Positions 12,291-24,800 of a stretch of DNA of 47,838 nucleotides are shown here, one piece after another; position 1 is the first letter of the stretch; every line of letters starts with the position of its first letter. The stretch is from assembly GCA_009103225.1 (NCBI GenBank), contig RHPI01001037.1, positions 494,493 to 542,330 of the forward strand. Direction: 5' to 3'. Origin of the DNA: Chlorokybus atmophyticus. Lineage: Eukaryota > Streptophyta > Chlorokybophyceae > Chlorokybales > Chlorokybaceae. Made by a program: the position numbers and the translations under genes. Below the pieces are notes generated by a model. That model was given only the letters and a program-made list of their open reading frames with translations. It was not told where the DNA came from and made no database searches.

Positions 12291-13221
12291 CGCAAATTAC
12301 ACGTAAACTATGCAGACAGCAAGTACGATCTGCGTTACTCCCATGAACGCGAGAAGGTCGCAGAAAGGTTTGCGGTTGGCACCTTTGTTCTCATCGGTGG
12401 ACGCTCCCCTGGATGTTGTCAAACATGACAGTCAAATACAAAAATATCAAGCCCTACGTGCCCTACCTGTAGGCCTAGGCAAACCCTACCCAGCACAGAG
12501 TCTGTGGCACAGACACGCATGCTGGTTAGCACGCCAGGCGACGGAAGCTAGCATGCTAGGACGATTCATGTGGCTGCATTCCATCTCACAATCTCTGAAT
12601 CTCTCCAACAAGGCTGTCGGGTAAGCACGCGCCACATGTCGCGCGTGCCTCTGGTACTGCCTTTCAATCTGCCGTCAATGCATGCTACAGGCTGAGGCCT
12701 ATGCCAAGCCGAATGCTTGCTTACTTGCTTGCCTGCTGAGCCACTGGTAGGCTACCACAACAACGTGCAAAGCAGGAAAGGGCGTGTCTGAGCGGGCGTG
12801 CGGCGAGAGGCGTGACAGTTTGACATCCCATCACTGCCTTGTCGGACGGAGTAAGGGTGTTGGTCGTTTGCAGTCACTCAGCCTGGATGATCACAGCAGC
12901 TACGAGCTTTACTCGAGCAGATCGTCATTAGCTTGGGCTAGCCAAGGCTGCTTGCCATGCACGTCAAGCCAACATCCGCCTGCCGCTGCTCATCTGTGGA
13001 AAGTCGTGCTTGGAAGTGGGGCTAGTCGCAGGCTTTGGACTCAACAGATTGTCACTGTGTTTCGCTGAAGTTTTAGGCCAGGAAAGCCTCCATCATGGTA
13101 CAATCTTACACAACCTTGCTAAGTTTTTAGCCGATAGGGGTTGCTGCTTGCTTTACGCAATAACAAGTTTGCTGGGTTGCTGAGGCGGAGTGAGGGTTGG
13201 ACGTCAGGCGCAAATGCTGCG

Positions 13222-15587
13222 ATGCTGCATTCGAGCAGGGCAGCGGCGCTCCTCTGCTTGTCGTCATCAGCATTGCTGCTGACAGTAATAAGCAGCTGCT
13301 GCTTGCTGGATACTGCTCATGCCTTTCGCTACGTCACGGAGATTAAGCGTCACCGCGCCATCCTCGCCAGCCGCCGCGCCGGCGTCTTGCCTAAAGGCGG
13401 GGGGGAATGCAAGGACGACTGGGACTGCTCGCTGGGCGGGGATTGCAAAGAGGGTAAGTTTGCTGGTGTGATGCGTCTGTGTGTATGTTTGTTGTTTGGT
13501 TTTGTGTGCTTAATTCTATGCTTGCTATTGTGTTTCTGGTATTCAATTGTTTGTTTCGTTCTGTTGTTCCATGCAATTGTTGTTCTGCAAAGGCATGCAA
13601 GCTGAGTGATTTCCTTGCATTGGAGCCATCAGTCAAGCAACTGCCGACTGTCAGTACAACGGCCCCATGCGGTGCAGTTGTATGAAGACACAAGATCGCT
13701 GTAGTTCTGTGCTGACTGTTGCTGCACTGGCTGTTCATCGCTTTTTATGCAGTTGTCATGCATGCTGGTAATGCATTGGCATTGTACACTTGGAGAAAAG
13801 GCGAAAGTGCACCATTCATACATGTTCTGAAAGGATATGCATGGTAAACTTCAAAGCACATCGAGGAATGGCTTATGTGCCAATAATAACACGACAGCAT
13901 GCCAAGAGTGAATGTGCGTGCATGCGTCATTACTAGCAACTACATTGTCACTGCGTCAACATGTGTTTCTGAGCGATTCATCACAGGGCTTTGCGAATGC
14001 CACATGACGTGGACTGGCCCAAACTGCGCAATCCTGCATCTACTACCTGTAGACCGCGAACAAGTAGGCTACCGACCTCACCATCGCAGGTCAGCTATTT
14101 ATTACGGATACATCCATGGACTACTAAACATGGCTAAACCCAAGTGAGCTTGTCGCTCAGTTGCGTTCTCTTCGTCATGTTACACATTGCAATACACATA
14201 ATGCTTGCCTGCAGGTGTCGCAACTGCACATGGGGTGCCAACTCTGTTTACTACAACGGGAAGCACCACTTATTTGTTGCAGAGATGGCAAGCGGCAAGG
14301 GTCTAGACGGGTGGATTCGAGACTCGCAAGTGATTCACGCAGTCGCAGACTTTGCCAACGGGCCGTTCACGAAAGTGCGGCTGGTTCATGGACCCGAACG
14401 ACATAACCCAACATTGCACCGACACCCTGACGGCACGTACTTGCTGTACTCTATTGCGCAGGCCGACGAGAGCATTGTTGTGGCCTTTGCGTCGAGTCCC
14501 GAAGATGAGTTTGTGGACTTGCCGGGTACGCTGCTGCGCGGGAGACATGGCCGTTGGGACGGGACAGTCACCAATCCGGGGGTGTGGATTCATGCCAACG
14601 GGACGGTGTTCTTGTACTACAGAGGGACCGACCAGTTCACGCGGGCGGAGTACATCGGCCTGGCCGTATGTGAAGGCGGGTGGAACGGCACGTACAGACG
14701 TGTTGTGGACAAGCCACTCTTCTCGCACCAAAGTGAAGATCCATTTGTCTGGCGCGATTCGAATGGCAACTTCCACATGCTCACGAATGGAATGCCCGGC
14801 TGGCTTGAGCCCAAATGGACTGCAGGCGGCCACGCGTGGTCCCGAGATGGCGTGGTGTGGTCCGAGCTTCAGCTCAACGCCTTCAACACCACAATCCAAT
14901 ACACAGATGGGGTTTTTGAGACCTTCCTCCGGAGGGAACGTCCCCAAGTGATTTTTAACAGCAAGGGGCTGCCTGAATGGTTTTACACAGGTACGCTGTT
15001 TTTGTCAGAGTCAGTGTTAGTCGTACAATGCCATTAGCTGTCACTGACTCACCTGTCAACTTCTTTGTTGCCATGTGTTAACAGATAATGAGTATGAATG
15101 CGTGCATGCAAGCGACCAATATCACGTGTTTGCAGGGGTGATGGGTGCAGCAGGGTCGTATAAAGAAGACTACAGTTTCACACTTGTGCAACGTGTGTAT
15201 ACCGGTGAAGCGCACCTGACTGCAGCAAGCGCAGCAGCAGTAGTAGTAGGCGAAAGACCATCTCTTACGCGGCCTTCATCACCACTTCACGACGCGGCAG
15301 TCTTGCGAACAACACTTTCATCTTCCTCGGAAGAAGTGAAAGAGCAGGATGCCAGGGCCAGGTCTGATATCCGCAGCCTCTTGGTGTACAGAGCGGTGAT
15401 TGGGGAGACGCGTGTGATCACCCTTGCCATACTCTGTGTAGCCATGCTCGTATTGTGCAGATGCCACGCGTTTCGCCGACACAACAACACACCGCACGCG
15501 GTGACATCGGTCGCGCCGCTCACGCGAACTCTTACGCCGAAGCTCATACGCCAGCGGTCGCTGCGGAGCGAGCGGAGTAAAGAATGA
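13222..15587 (+). CDS. Secreted/membrane EGF-like plus GH43-like beta-propeller protein (copy A)
   Basis: Four exons, 13222-13453, 13987-14099 minus ten (true end 14089), 14215-14990 and 15136-15587, give 520 aa. Order: hydrophobic signal peptide (residues about 1-35); charged stretch; a six-cysteine EGF-like module spanning exons 1-2 (CKDDWDCSLGG, then CHMTWTGPNC); then a domain of about 300 residues with WGANSVYYNGKHHLF, HNPT, TVTNPGVW, SEDPFVW and AWSRDG. This resembles the five-bladed propeller superfamily of GH43/62/32-type glycosidases. After it come a Ser/Ala linker, a single membrane span (VITLAILCVAMLVL) and a basic tail. It is probably a type I surface protein that binds or cleaves wall polysaccharide; activity is not established. 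The paralogue is at 17566-19902, tail to tail. The 776-base exon 3 covers what six exons encode in that copy. Confidence 0.8.
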
Positions 15588-17565
15588 AAGCGGGTTGTGA
15601 CAGCGGCGGTTTTTTGTATATACAACTTGCTCAGTTCAATGATCGCTTGGCTGGCGCAGTGTGTTGGGGGTGGAGTGTTGATTGGGACTGCAGTCGACTA
15701 GACTGCTTGGTACCAAGCGGTCATCTGCTGTTCGTGTGTGCGCTGAGGGTCTATTGGTAGTTGTAGAGATAAGCTTAGGCCGGTTGCTTTTGTTGTTCTG
15801 CGGTCATAATAACCATCATAGCCCGTCTTGCAGATGTACAGGACAATCACGAGGCTGTTATAAGCATGCATCTCAACGCCATGCATCACATGCAACACAT
15901 GCATGTGACTAGTCCAGCATACGATCTTTGGTATACCCCATGCACCTCAATGCCGCATGCACGACCCCCGGGCTAACTATGTCACTACTCCACCTCTACT
16001 CCTACTGTCCCCTGTCAGTCATGCATGCATGCATGCATGCATCACTGGCAGTGATGGTAGTCACCCGCACAGCGGCTGTAGTTAGTGGCCAGTCCTTGCA
16101 GCGGCAACAGCAGACAATCCCATGGACTCCTCCCCACTCCCTCCCCCCTCCACCGCCGCCTCACCACCTTCACCCGACCCACTGCACGCTTAGGGTTTTG
16201 TGAGTTCAATGCATGTACGGCATGCATTTACGGATTGCTGGCGTCGCTGTGTACTCCTGCCGCCGTCGCACGGGCAGTTGGAAGTGCTCCCCATGCACTT
16301 CGCGTCTTTGTTAGAGGCGGCACTGTATATATCTAAGGCGGCACTGCCATGCATGGCCAACAGGGCGGGCACTACATATGCTACTTACCTACACCTAGGC
16401 ATGCATGGTGCCCCTGGTCGAGACCAACTATCGTGCACGCACACATGTACAAACAATGCGGGGTGTGCTTGCTCATGCATCGTGTCATGCATATGTCATC
16501 ACGCAGACAGCAACCAGCAGGCACGTAAATCTCTTAAAGCACTAACAGCAACATCGTCACACCAAGCTACGTACTGTCATCCCTGCCTATCACTGCACAA
16601 GCATACTCACACGCATGCCAGCGGCATGCGAGCAGGCGCACACTCTCACATATATTCAACCACCGGGCTACACTACTACATCTAGGCCAACAACTACACC
16701 ACCACCCCGTTAGTCATGCAAGCATGCATGCAGCAAAATGCAATCCCCTGTACAAGCACGAGCAGCAGCGTTAATGACGGCAGTCAAAGGCTGTGTGTGG
16801 CAGCAGCAGCAACGCAACATGCAGCACAGCAACGGCTCTCCCTCCCTCCCTGTCTCCCTCCCTCCCTCTCTCCGTCACCCTAATCCTCCTTCCACGCCCT
16901 CTCTCTCTTCCCTCCCCTCCCCGTCCTCCGCCTTTCCCTCCTCCTCCTCCTCCCACTCCGCCGCTGTTGCCGTCGCAACCCTTGCTGTTGCTGGTCGGCA
17001 GGGCCCCACTGCCCCGCCCCTCTGCCCCGCCCCTCAGGCCTCCCCCTTCCCGTGCAGTGACAGTAGCTCATGCTCCGGTTAGGTTTGCAGCAGGTTGGGT
17101 TTGGTGTGTTTGCCTTCACATCGACAGTCCTGTAGCCCACTGCTGGCTATTGCTATGCCAGTTGCCAAGGGTGTATCAATAACACTTCCTGCGACAATGC
17201 GCAGTAGCCGCACCCGCACAGCTCACCACGCAATCAGGTCCAAAGCGAGCGTGGCGGGCAATTAAACCAGCCTCCACTGTGACAATTGCCATATCTGTAC
17301 TCGTGATACAGCAATGATGCCCATCTGTACCGTGCGGTAGACTTCTTGTCGCCACGCAATTGCTAGTTTGTGTAAAGACATGCAAGTAATGTCTGTGCAT
17401 GGAAGTCAGCTAGTGAACAACCAGCATAAACAAATGACAACATAAGCCTGTAACCTGAAGCCAGTACAACTACAATACTGACACCTGCAATAAACATACC
17501 ATACCTACCAGCGCGACACCACGTGGCAGCAACATGCCAGCATGAGCACGCAGGCATGACAGACT
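15588..17565. other. Intergenic region between convergent paralogues
   Basis: About 2 kb lies between the stop codons of the two GH43-like genes. It holds an alternating ATGC run (16021-16042), a pyrimidine-rich tract (about 16836-16970) and several ORFs that translate low-complexity or shadow sequence. No gene, RNA or pseudogene copy of the flanking family is visible here. 3' UTRs of both genes are expected at its edges. Confidence 0.5.
16021..16042. repeat. (ATGC)n microsatellite
   Basis: Five and a half uninterrupted ATGC units. The same tetranucleotide context (GCATGC, TGCATGCA) recurs through much of the non-coding DNA of the window. Confidence 0.9.
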
Positions 17566-19902
17566 TTAGACGCGGTCCTTAGTTAGCACAAGTTCGAAAG
17601 GTGCAAGTTTTCGTCTCCAGCAAAACCTCCTGCACATGTAAAGAAACGCCAGCCCAAACCCAGTTGCCACGACAGCAGTGGCAACCAGCCCAACCTCTAC
17701 CGAGCGCAGCGCAGACTGCGATAGAGGCTTCTGAGTCAGGGCTGTTGGTGGCATTCCAGTTGCAAGCGGTGAAAGGGAGTCAGTGGAGTTCAAAAGTGCC
17801 AACACGCTTGTCAGATTGAACGGTTCAGGTACTTTGTCGTCTGTTCTGGCAGTATTTGCTTCGTCAGGACTCTGTGGCAGTTGCTCATATGTAGCGCCTG
17901 GCATGGTGTTGATGCGCTGCACGAGAGTGAAACTGTAGTCTCTCTGCTTGACACCACGCGCGCCCATCACACCAGAATAGAACCATTCTGGCCATCCCTT
18001 GGCGTTAAGCAGCACCTGGTTGACACAGAAAACGACATGATGCATGCGTTGCGAACAACGTGGCGTGTGCAACATGTGCATCATGCACAATCATACAAGG
18101 CAACACTCGTACCTGAGGTCGCTCTCTCCGGAAGAACACATCCCATCCCCCATCCTCATAGCGTATGGTTGTGTTGAAGGCATTCAGGACGGGCTCTGAC
18201 CATTGCAACCCGTCCCGCGACCATGCGTGCGCGCCGGCTAAGAACTTGGGCTTCAGCACACCTGTGCTTGCATCATAATACAGCTGGAGTGGCATACAAC
18301 ACCGTCCAAAGAAAATGCCCATGACAGGCTCTGTACGCGTCATTACAGTAGCTCAGCATGTTGCACCCGGCTAGCATGACTATGCAATGGAGTCCGCACC
18401 AGGCAAGCCATTGGTAAGCATGTGAAAACTCCCACGAGAATCTTTCCACACGCAAGGGTCTTCACTCTGATGCCTGAAGAGTGGCTTATCCATTGCGCGC
18501 TCAAAAGTTGAGTTCCAAGTGGCTTCTTTGGACACGGCGAGCCCAATGTACTCAGAATGGCTCGCATCTGTTCCGCGATAGTACAGAAAGACAGTTCCTG
18601 CCGGCCACAGCTATTGGTTACCGCTGGTAACCTTTTCCTCAAACTTACAATGAGCACTATGCCAACGTGGCAAGGTAGCTCTTGCATACCATTCTCATGG
18701 ATCCATATGCCAGGGTTCGTGACAGTTTCATCCCATTGTCCAGGTCTGCCGACCAGTAGACTCCCAGGTATGTCCTTGTATGGACCCTCAGGCCTAGCTG
18801 CCCACGCCACGCCAATGTGGTCGTAGTCCACAGCTATAGTGAAGAGCAGGTACTTGCCGTCCGGGTGCAAAACCGCTGTTGGGTTGTGCCTTTCCTGTGC
18901 ACACGAGAATGAGCAAACAACGTGGTGCAGCACACCACAAGCAGATTGTTAAATGGTCGTCAAGACCATCATGTATCATGGTCTGCTTTGCAATGCAACC
19001 CCAATCAGGATTGCAATGCATCAGCTGTCCCGTCAAGAATCGACATGGCAGGGTTAATAAGAACAGAGAAAGATATCAATTTGTCCTAGTTCAGTGCCTC
19101 AATTAGCATGTGCACAGTCCTACCGGTGGGTAAAGCAAGCCGTGTCGTATGAAGGGTCCATTGGCAGCAGGCCCTGTCGCATAGATTACCTGCGCGCGGG
19201 CATGGGCACCATGCATGAAGCAAGCGGTTGCACTCAAGCGCCCTGGCGTGCACGACTATATACTGCAGCAGCCCACCTGCGAGAGAGTCTGCCAAGCGTC
19301 AAGTCCAGCTTCGGAAGCCAATTCAGAGGCAAACAGATGGTATTGCCCCTCGTGAAAGATGGCGTTTGCACCCCAAGTGCAGTTCTGGCACTTCTCCGCA
19401 TCAGGACGGTAGCCCATCCTGCTGCGGTCCACCGACATCAGGTGCAGCGTAGCGCAGCTGGCTCCCGTCCATGTCGGATCGCACACGCACTTCCCGTCTG
19501 CATCACACACAACACAGCATTGCGAATGATGCTCACAACTGCATGCACAAAGATAAAGCATGCATGCAACAGCTCGCAGTCCTTCACAGCAATGCAGAAC
19601 AACGCGCACACAGCATGAAAGGGCTACTTCAGAAAGCTTTTGCAGCTGTCGCTGTTTGCTCAAATCCTCCTTTGCTCAAGGCATTTCACAGATGAAACAG
19701 GTCTGGTCTTACCATTGCAGACGCCGCCAAGGCTGCAGTCCCAGTCGTCAGCGCAAGGCCCGCCGCCTTTGGGAAGCTCTGGCGCAGCCCTGCTGTCACG
19801 CAGAGCCTGCTCGAGCTGTGAGTCAAGCGACTGCGCTGTGCACGCCCGCAATGCTAACACTACTGCTGCGCAACTCAGCAGACAGTCCAGCTTTAGCCTC
19901 AT
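17566..19902 (-). CDS. Secreted/membrane EGF-like plus GH43-like beta-propeller protein (copy B)
   Basis: Seven exons on the minus strand: 19902-19713, 19497-19277, 19189-19124, 18894-18690, 18597-18400, 18261-18113 and 18015-17566. They join in phase to 492 aa. The architecture matches the copy at 13222-15587: signal peptide ending near CTAQS; EGF-like cysteines (CADDWDCSLGG, CVCDPTWTGASC); a propeller with WGANAIFHEGQYHLF, HNPT, TVTNPGIW, SEDPCVW and AWSRDG; then a membrane span (VGLVATAVVATGFGLAFLY) and a basic cytosolic tail. Only the first intron is shared with copy A, in position and phase. Role is inferred as extracellular glycan recognition or hydrolysis; no biochemistry can be read from the sequence. 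The gene is divergent from the coiled-coil amylase gene. Confidence 0.8.
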
Positions 19903-21875
19903 GCCCCCGGGTGCTCAGCCTGCACCAGCACACATGCAGGGTTGGCATGCATGCAGTTGTGTTCTCCCTAACTTGGCCACAAGCAGGAAACGAGACAATT
20001 GCGCATGCACAAGTTGTTTCTGCATGCGTGACGCAAGAACTTGATGACAAATCAAAACTTGCACTGTGTTTAACCATGCAAACTGCAAAAAGTTAACAAG
20101 ACAAGCTGAGCAAGCAAGCTGACTCTGGCTGTCCTTTGCACACGTTGTCCTTGGCGAACTGTACTGTAGTGCTTGTTGCAACGCAGTGGACAAGTAATGC
20201 TGTCAGACAGCTCAAATCATCTCAACATTTGCTGGTTATTGCCATGACGATGAGAGCTGTCCAACGCTCTCACCCACACCGCCGCTGGAGACGGCAGCGA
20301 CTTGTTGACCAATGCCAAGATATCCTCAAGCGCACCTGCGTGCTGGTATCGTTACATCCACAACCGCATTTCACACGACTACAAAGCGTGGAACACGCTC
20401 CACTGATTTCCTCAGCGGCGCCGCCGCCGCCGCCGCTGCCGCTGCCGCTGCCATTATCAACACAGCAGCTGCAATCACGCGCAATGGTCAGAGCCAACAT
20501 TCCTACATCAAGGGCAAGTGCTGCATCTATGCAACGCTGCCTGTCGCGAGTCGCGACTCGCAACGGATCCGCGGTTGCGTCGCACCGTCCTAAAGTTTCT
20601 GCAATTCTAGGTTTTTCGTGTCGGAGAAGCGGGTTTCCAGAACCCATAAAGGTGCGACGATCGCACAGTCAAGGGGAAAAGAGGGAACCCCAGAATCCGT
20701 TTTGCCTAATGCGCACAACCGAACCGTCGTTCCAGCTAACCTATCGAGTTGAAGTTTAACCGTCAAACCGTTAAGACCGGCCAAAGTCTTGCCCGCCCGA
20801 TGGTCAGTGACCATCCATTGCCCCGCAACCAACAACCGGTGAATTGCACATATCTGAACCGTGCAATCTGATGAGCAGACTGGAACCTGAGCGCCGGAGT
20901 TTGGCTTGTTTGACCGGTCGTCATACCTCGTGACCTGCTGTCGCTGGGTGTGTTCTCGGTGAGCTGCTAACGGCATGCAGGTCCATCGAAGGCTAGCTGT
21001 TTCGGGGTGTGCCTAGCTGGAAAGCGCAGGAGTCAGCAGCAAGGTCGTCAATCAGCCGCAGCGCATTGTGGTCAGATTGTCGGCTGCCGTGGCGGCGGCG
21101 GCGGCAGGGTGGCGGTGACGAGAAAGGAGAGGAAAAAGGAGCTGGGGAACGGAGCACCTGTGCGTGAGTGTGGCTTACCGGCTAGGGTGCGCTCTTCTGC
21201 AGGCTATGCTTTGATACGGTAAGCCCGCGGAGTCAACTGTCCACACCCAACGACCTCGCGCATTGCCATGCTGCGAGCCAGGCGGCTGTACTTTGAGCTG
21301 TGTAGGCTTGGCAAAGCAAGTATAGATAGAAGCGGGAGCCTTGTGTTGTCAGCTAAACGCTTGAACTTCGTGCTGGTACAACCCTAAACGGTGTTGTTGA
21401 CATCGTGTTCGTGACCTATCAATGTCTTGGTCAAGCTTTCAATATGGTAGCATTTAGTTGGTAGTTCTACTTCGATCAAGCTAGTTGATCAGCATTGATG
21501 CTGTCAGATTTGCAAAAAGGTGTTCACGGGTTGTTAGGCAGTTGGTGGCACTAGAACTTGGTCAACCTGCTTGCATTGTTACCTAATTGCGTGCGTCGTG
21601 CTTAGGAACTGCAGACAAAGTGATCAGCATGCAAAGTACCAGTCTGTGCGTTGGTGCGCCCACCTTGTCGCATGTCAGCAAACAGCCAGCAGCATGCCCT
21701 CTGCGGCATTCTTCCACCAGGCAGCAACGCCATTCCAACACCAAGCTGCACTTGTCGAGCAAATTCTTCGGTGTTGCATTGAGGTGGAACACAATTGTGC
21801 ACACATGCGTAAATGTGCTGACATTGCAGCTTGGTGCATGTGTTCGCAACAATGACAAACATGCGTGTCCTGTAG
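19903..21875. other. Divergent promoter region, possibly with first amylase exon
   Basis: About 2 kb lies between the start of copy B (minus) and the first exon I can place for the coiled-coil amylase (plus). It contains a GCC trinucleotide run near 20418-20450 and several open frames without splice support. The amylase start codon must lie here. Candidates are ATGs at 20975, 21268 and 21629, each opening a short Arg/Ser-rich leader, but none could be joined with certainty. Confidence 0.45.
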
Positions 21876-24800
21876 GAACGGGCATGCAAACCTGAGCAGG
21901 AGAACAAACCCCGCGCGGTCCAGGCTGAAGGTGCTCCTTGAGTCATTATGGCATGCGAACTAGCGAGTTGTGTTGGCAAGTTGTGCATAGCAACCGTGCT
22001 CCATTACAGATCCAGGCAGTGGCCAGCAGTGCCATAAGTGAAGTCAATGGAGGTCTTCCCTTGGCGGTCGCTCGGACCGAATATGAGCAAGCAGAGGCAA
22101 AACTAGCGCAAGCGTTGAAAGACCGCAAGGGCAGTTTGGAGGCACATGAGGAAGCAGAGCTGCGTGCACAGGTACTCAAGTTACATACGTTGTTTATCAA
22201 GTTACCTCCTCCAAATCACGCTGTCCGATCTCTTGCCAGTGGTGAAACTTCGCCTGGTTTGGCAGGTTAAGCTGTGCAAAGCAGAGCTGCTTATGGCTGA
22301 AGCAGCCCAAAAGGAAGCAACCTGGCGACAGGCCGTAGAAGAAGCTCAAGTATGTGCATTGCAGGCTGTTTGTCTTGGGAATGGCAGTCTCTAGGACCAG
22401 AACAGAAGAATGGCACGATGCATGATATGCTGTATTGTTGCTCACGCTTGGCAGGCAGCTGCTGAAAAGGAGAGACAGAATGCAGAACAGTTGCAACGGC
22501 AGCTGGAAGAAGCTGAGCAAGCAAGAACGCAGCTTGATGCGGAGAAGCAGGCAGTGGAGCAGCGTCTTACAAACGATCTGACTCAGGCAGAGCTTGCCAT
22601 ACAGCAGGCCAATGAGCAGACGGCAAAGGTATTAATTTGTGTGTCAGCTCTTGCGCATGGGCTCATACAGCACTATAACCTGTACTTGGACACAGGTCAG
22701 AGCAAGCATTGAAGGTGAGGTCAACCAAGTAAGGTCTGAAGCTGCTCGCTTGACGGCAATTATTGAGAAGAGAGCATCAGCGGCAGCCGCTGATGCATCT
22801 GCGGCTGAGCTTCAAGGTTTTCGGGTAAGGGTCATTCATCACAGTGTGCACATCACAACATACGCATATCAATCTTGCAACCTGGTGAACAATCAACCAT
22901 CTGACTCAATTCATAACTGTACGATGTTAGGCAAAGTTGGCGGAAGCGCAAACTACGGCAGCTGACGCTTTGAAGGGTGCTGATGAGCGCGTGTTGAGAG
23001 CTGCTGAGGATGCATACATACAGGCTAAAGCGGAGTTGCAGGTACATTTGAAGAGGGTAACTCCTGACGTGCTTGATGTGTCACATGCTAGCAGAGCTAC
23101 TGTCATACTCAATCATGGCTCTCCATACATCGCCGCAGGTTGCTGTTGAGAACGCTCAGGCTTCCGCAACTGCAGCTGAGAAAAGGGCAGCTGATGTCCA
23201 AGAGCTGCTGAGTTCGCGGACAGCATTGTTTGAGCGCGCAGTGGAAGCTGCCAAGGAGACCACTGCTGCTCAGAAACGCGCAGAGGTCACAATTGCTGTT
23301 GGTGTTGCACAAATGTTAGTATAATAAAACGATGTGTGTTGCCAACAATGCCCGTATACAGGAGGCCGAGCAGCAATGCCGGGACCTCCACGCTCAAGTT
23401 GAAGCACTGCGGGAAGCAGAGGCAGCCAATGATAGGCTGGTGCAGGCTGCTGAACAGCGGGCAGCAAAGGCAGAAGCGCAAGTCCAAGTAAGCAATGATA
23501 GTGCTAGCTTTGTGACTTATATGGGTCTCGCGCAGCTGATTCCTGCATGCAGTTCCATCTTTACAGCACTTTGAGTGCGGTTGCATCTTCTGTGATGCAA
23601 TGGCAATGCTCTGATTGGTACCATGGGCAGGCGCGGTTGGAGGAGTTACATGCTGCTGATGAACGTCGCGCGGCAGCTATGGCTGAAGCTATGCAGCTAG
23701 CCCGTTCTTCGGCAGATGTGCTTGTTGAGCAGGCCAAACTTGCCATGTCAGCTGAGTTAGAGCAGTTGCGCCTTGCTTTACACATGGCCCAGCAGGTAAA
23801 CATAAGCGCTGAACAGTACAGGTATAATCTGTCACAGCAGCTGCTCCAGTGCTAACGCCGTTGGTTGGTACGGTAGGAAGGAGCGGCTAAAGCAAAGTCT
23901 TATGAACGCCAGTTTGCAGCTGCAAAGAGTGCTCTTAAGAGCACAGCACAGTCTTTAGATGCTTGGAAGCGACGCGCTGAAGCTGCTGAGAGGACCATTC
24001 GGGAACTGACATCTGGCGAGGTAGCTTTTGCTGTGCAAGCTGTGTCATCCAGTTGTCTTTTGCAACTAACCCAAGGTGCTGACATTGTGACGTAACTGGT
24101 CACAGCGCTTACAAACATCGGGGTCAGAACTTCAAGCTGCGCAGGCAGATATCCTGATCAGACAGTCTATTGAAGCAGGTCGCCTGCGCCGCATATTTGG
24201 CAACGGCAAGGAACTCCGTCAGCTGATGGTGTCAGGACCACGTGGAACTACAGCCCTTCCTGGTCAACAGGTCTGTGCAGGTCTAGGCATGGTGTCCCAT
24301 TGGTCAAGAATGAGAGTAGTTAGGCGTACTTTGGTACACGCACAGTCTCGACACAATTGTAGGACACTCAGATACCGTGTTGTGGTCCTCTGTGCCCTCT
24401 GCTTGGGCTCTGCTTGGCAACAGTGTGGATGTGCACCAGTTCTTCAACTGTACCAGTTGCTTACTACTGCACGGCTTTCAGGAAGTGCGTATAGAACCAT
24501 TTGAACTACCCGAACCAGACATGGTGTGGAACATCGCTACGGCTACACCTCCCCAAACTCCAACACCGGATAGACCGCCGGCCACCAAAGAGTACGTGTC
24601 ACCTGGCCTCGTCCCAGAATGGCCCGTACCTGCAAAGCTGCCGGTGCCGCGCGGTTCTCGGCAGCGCCCTGCTACTGGTAGTGCATTCGTGTGCCTTGCC
24701 TGGATCAGGATGCGCTTGCTTGGCTGTTGTGTGTTGTTGTTTTACACCATCATATGCGATGGAGTTAGCTGGCATCCTGGTGACCCAACACGTCATGCAT

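Larger units (their letters stand above)
9416..13221. other. Gene-poor region with assembly gap and small repeats
   Basis: About 3.8 kb of AT-rich sequence lies between MRE11 and the first GH43-like gene. It contains the two-copy repeat at 10192-10402, a 20-bp palindrome at 10907-10926, an N gap at 11173-11438, a 14-base G run near 11975-11988 and a MITE-like inverted repeat at 12140-12290. Open frames at 12310-12624 and 12784-13068 have no recognisable domain and no splice support, so I do not call them genes. Confidence 0.55.

Noticed and set aside
12310-13068. Two plus-strand ORFs upstream of the first GH43-like gene
   Set aside because: No domain, no splice-phase link to the gene at 13222, and composition like the surrounding non-coding DNA.
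20270-20647. 125-aa minus-strand ORF with Gly-Ser repeat
   Set aside because: Its repeat comes from the GCC trinucleotide run; no domain, and it lies in the promoter interval of two divergent genes.
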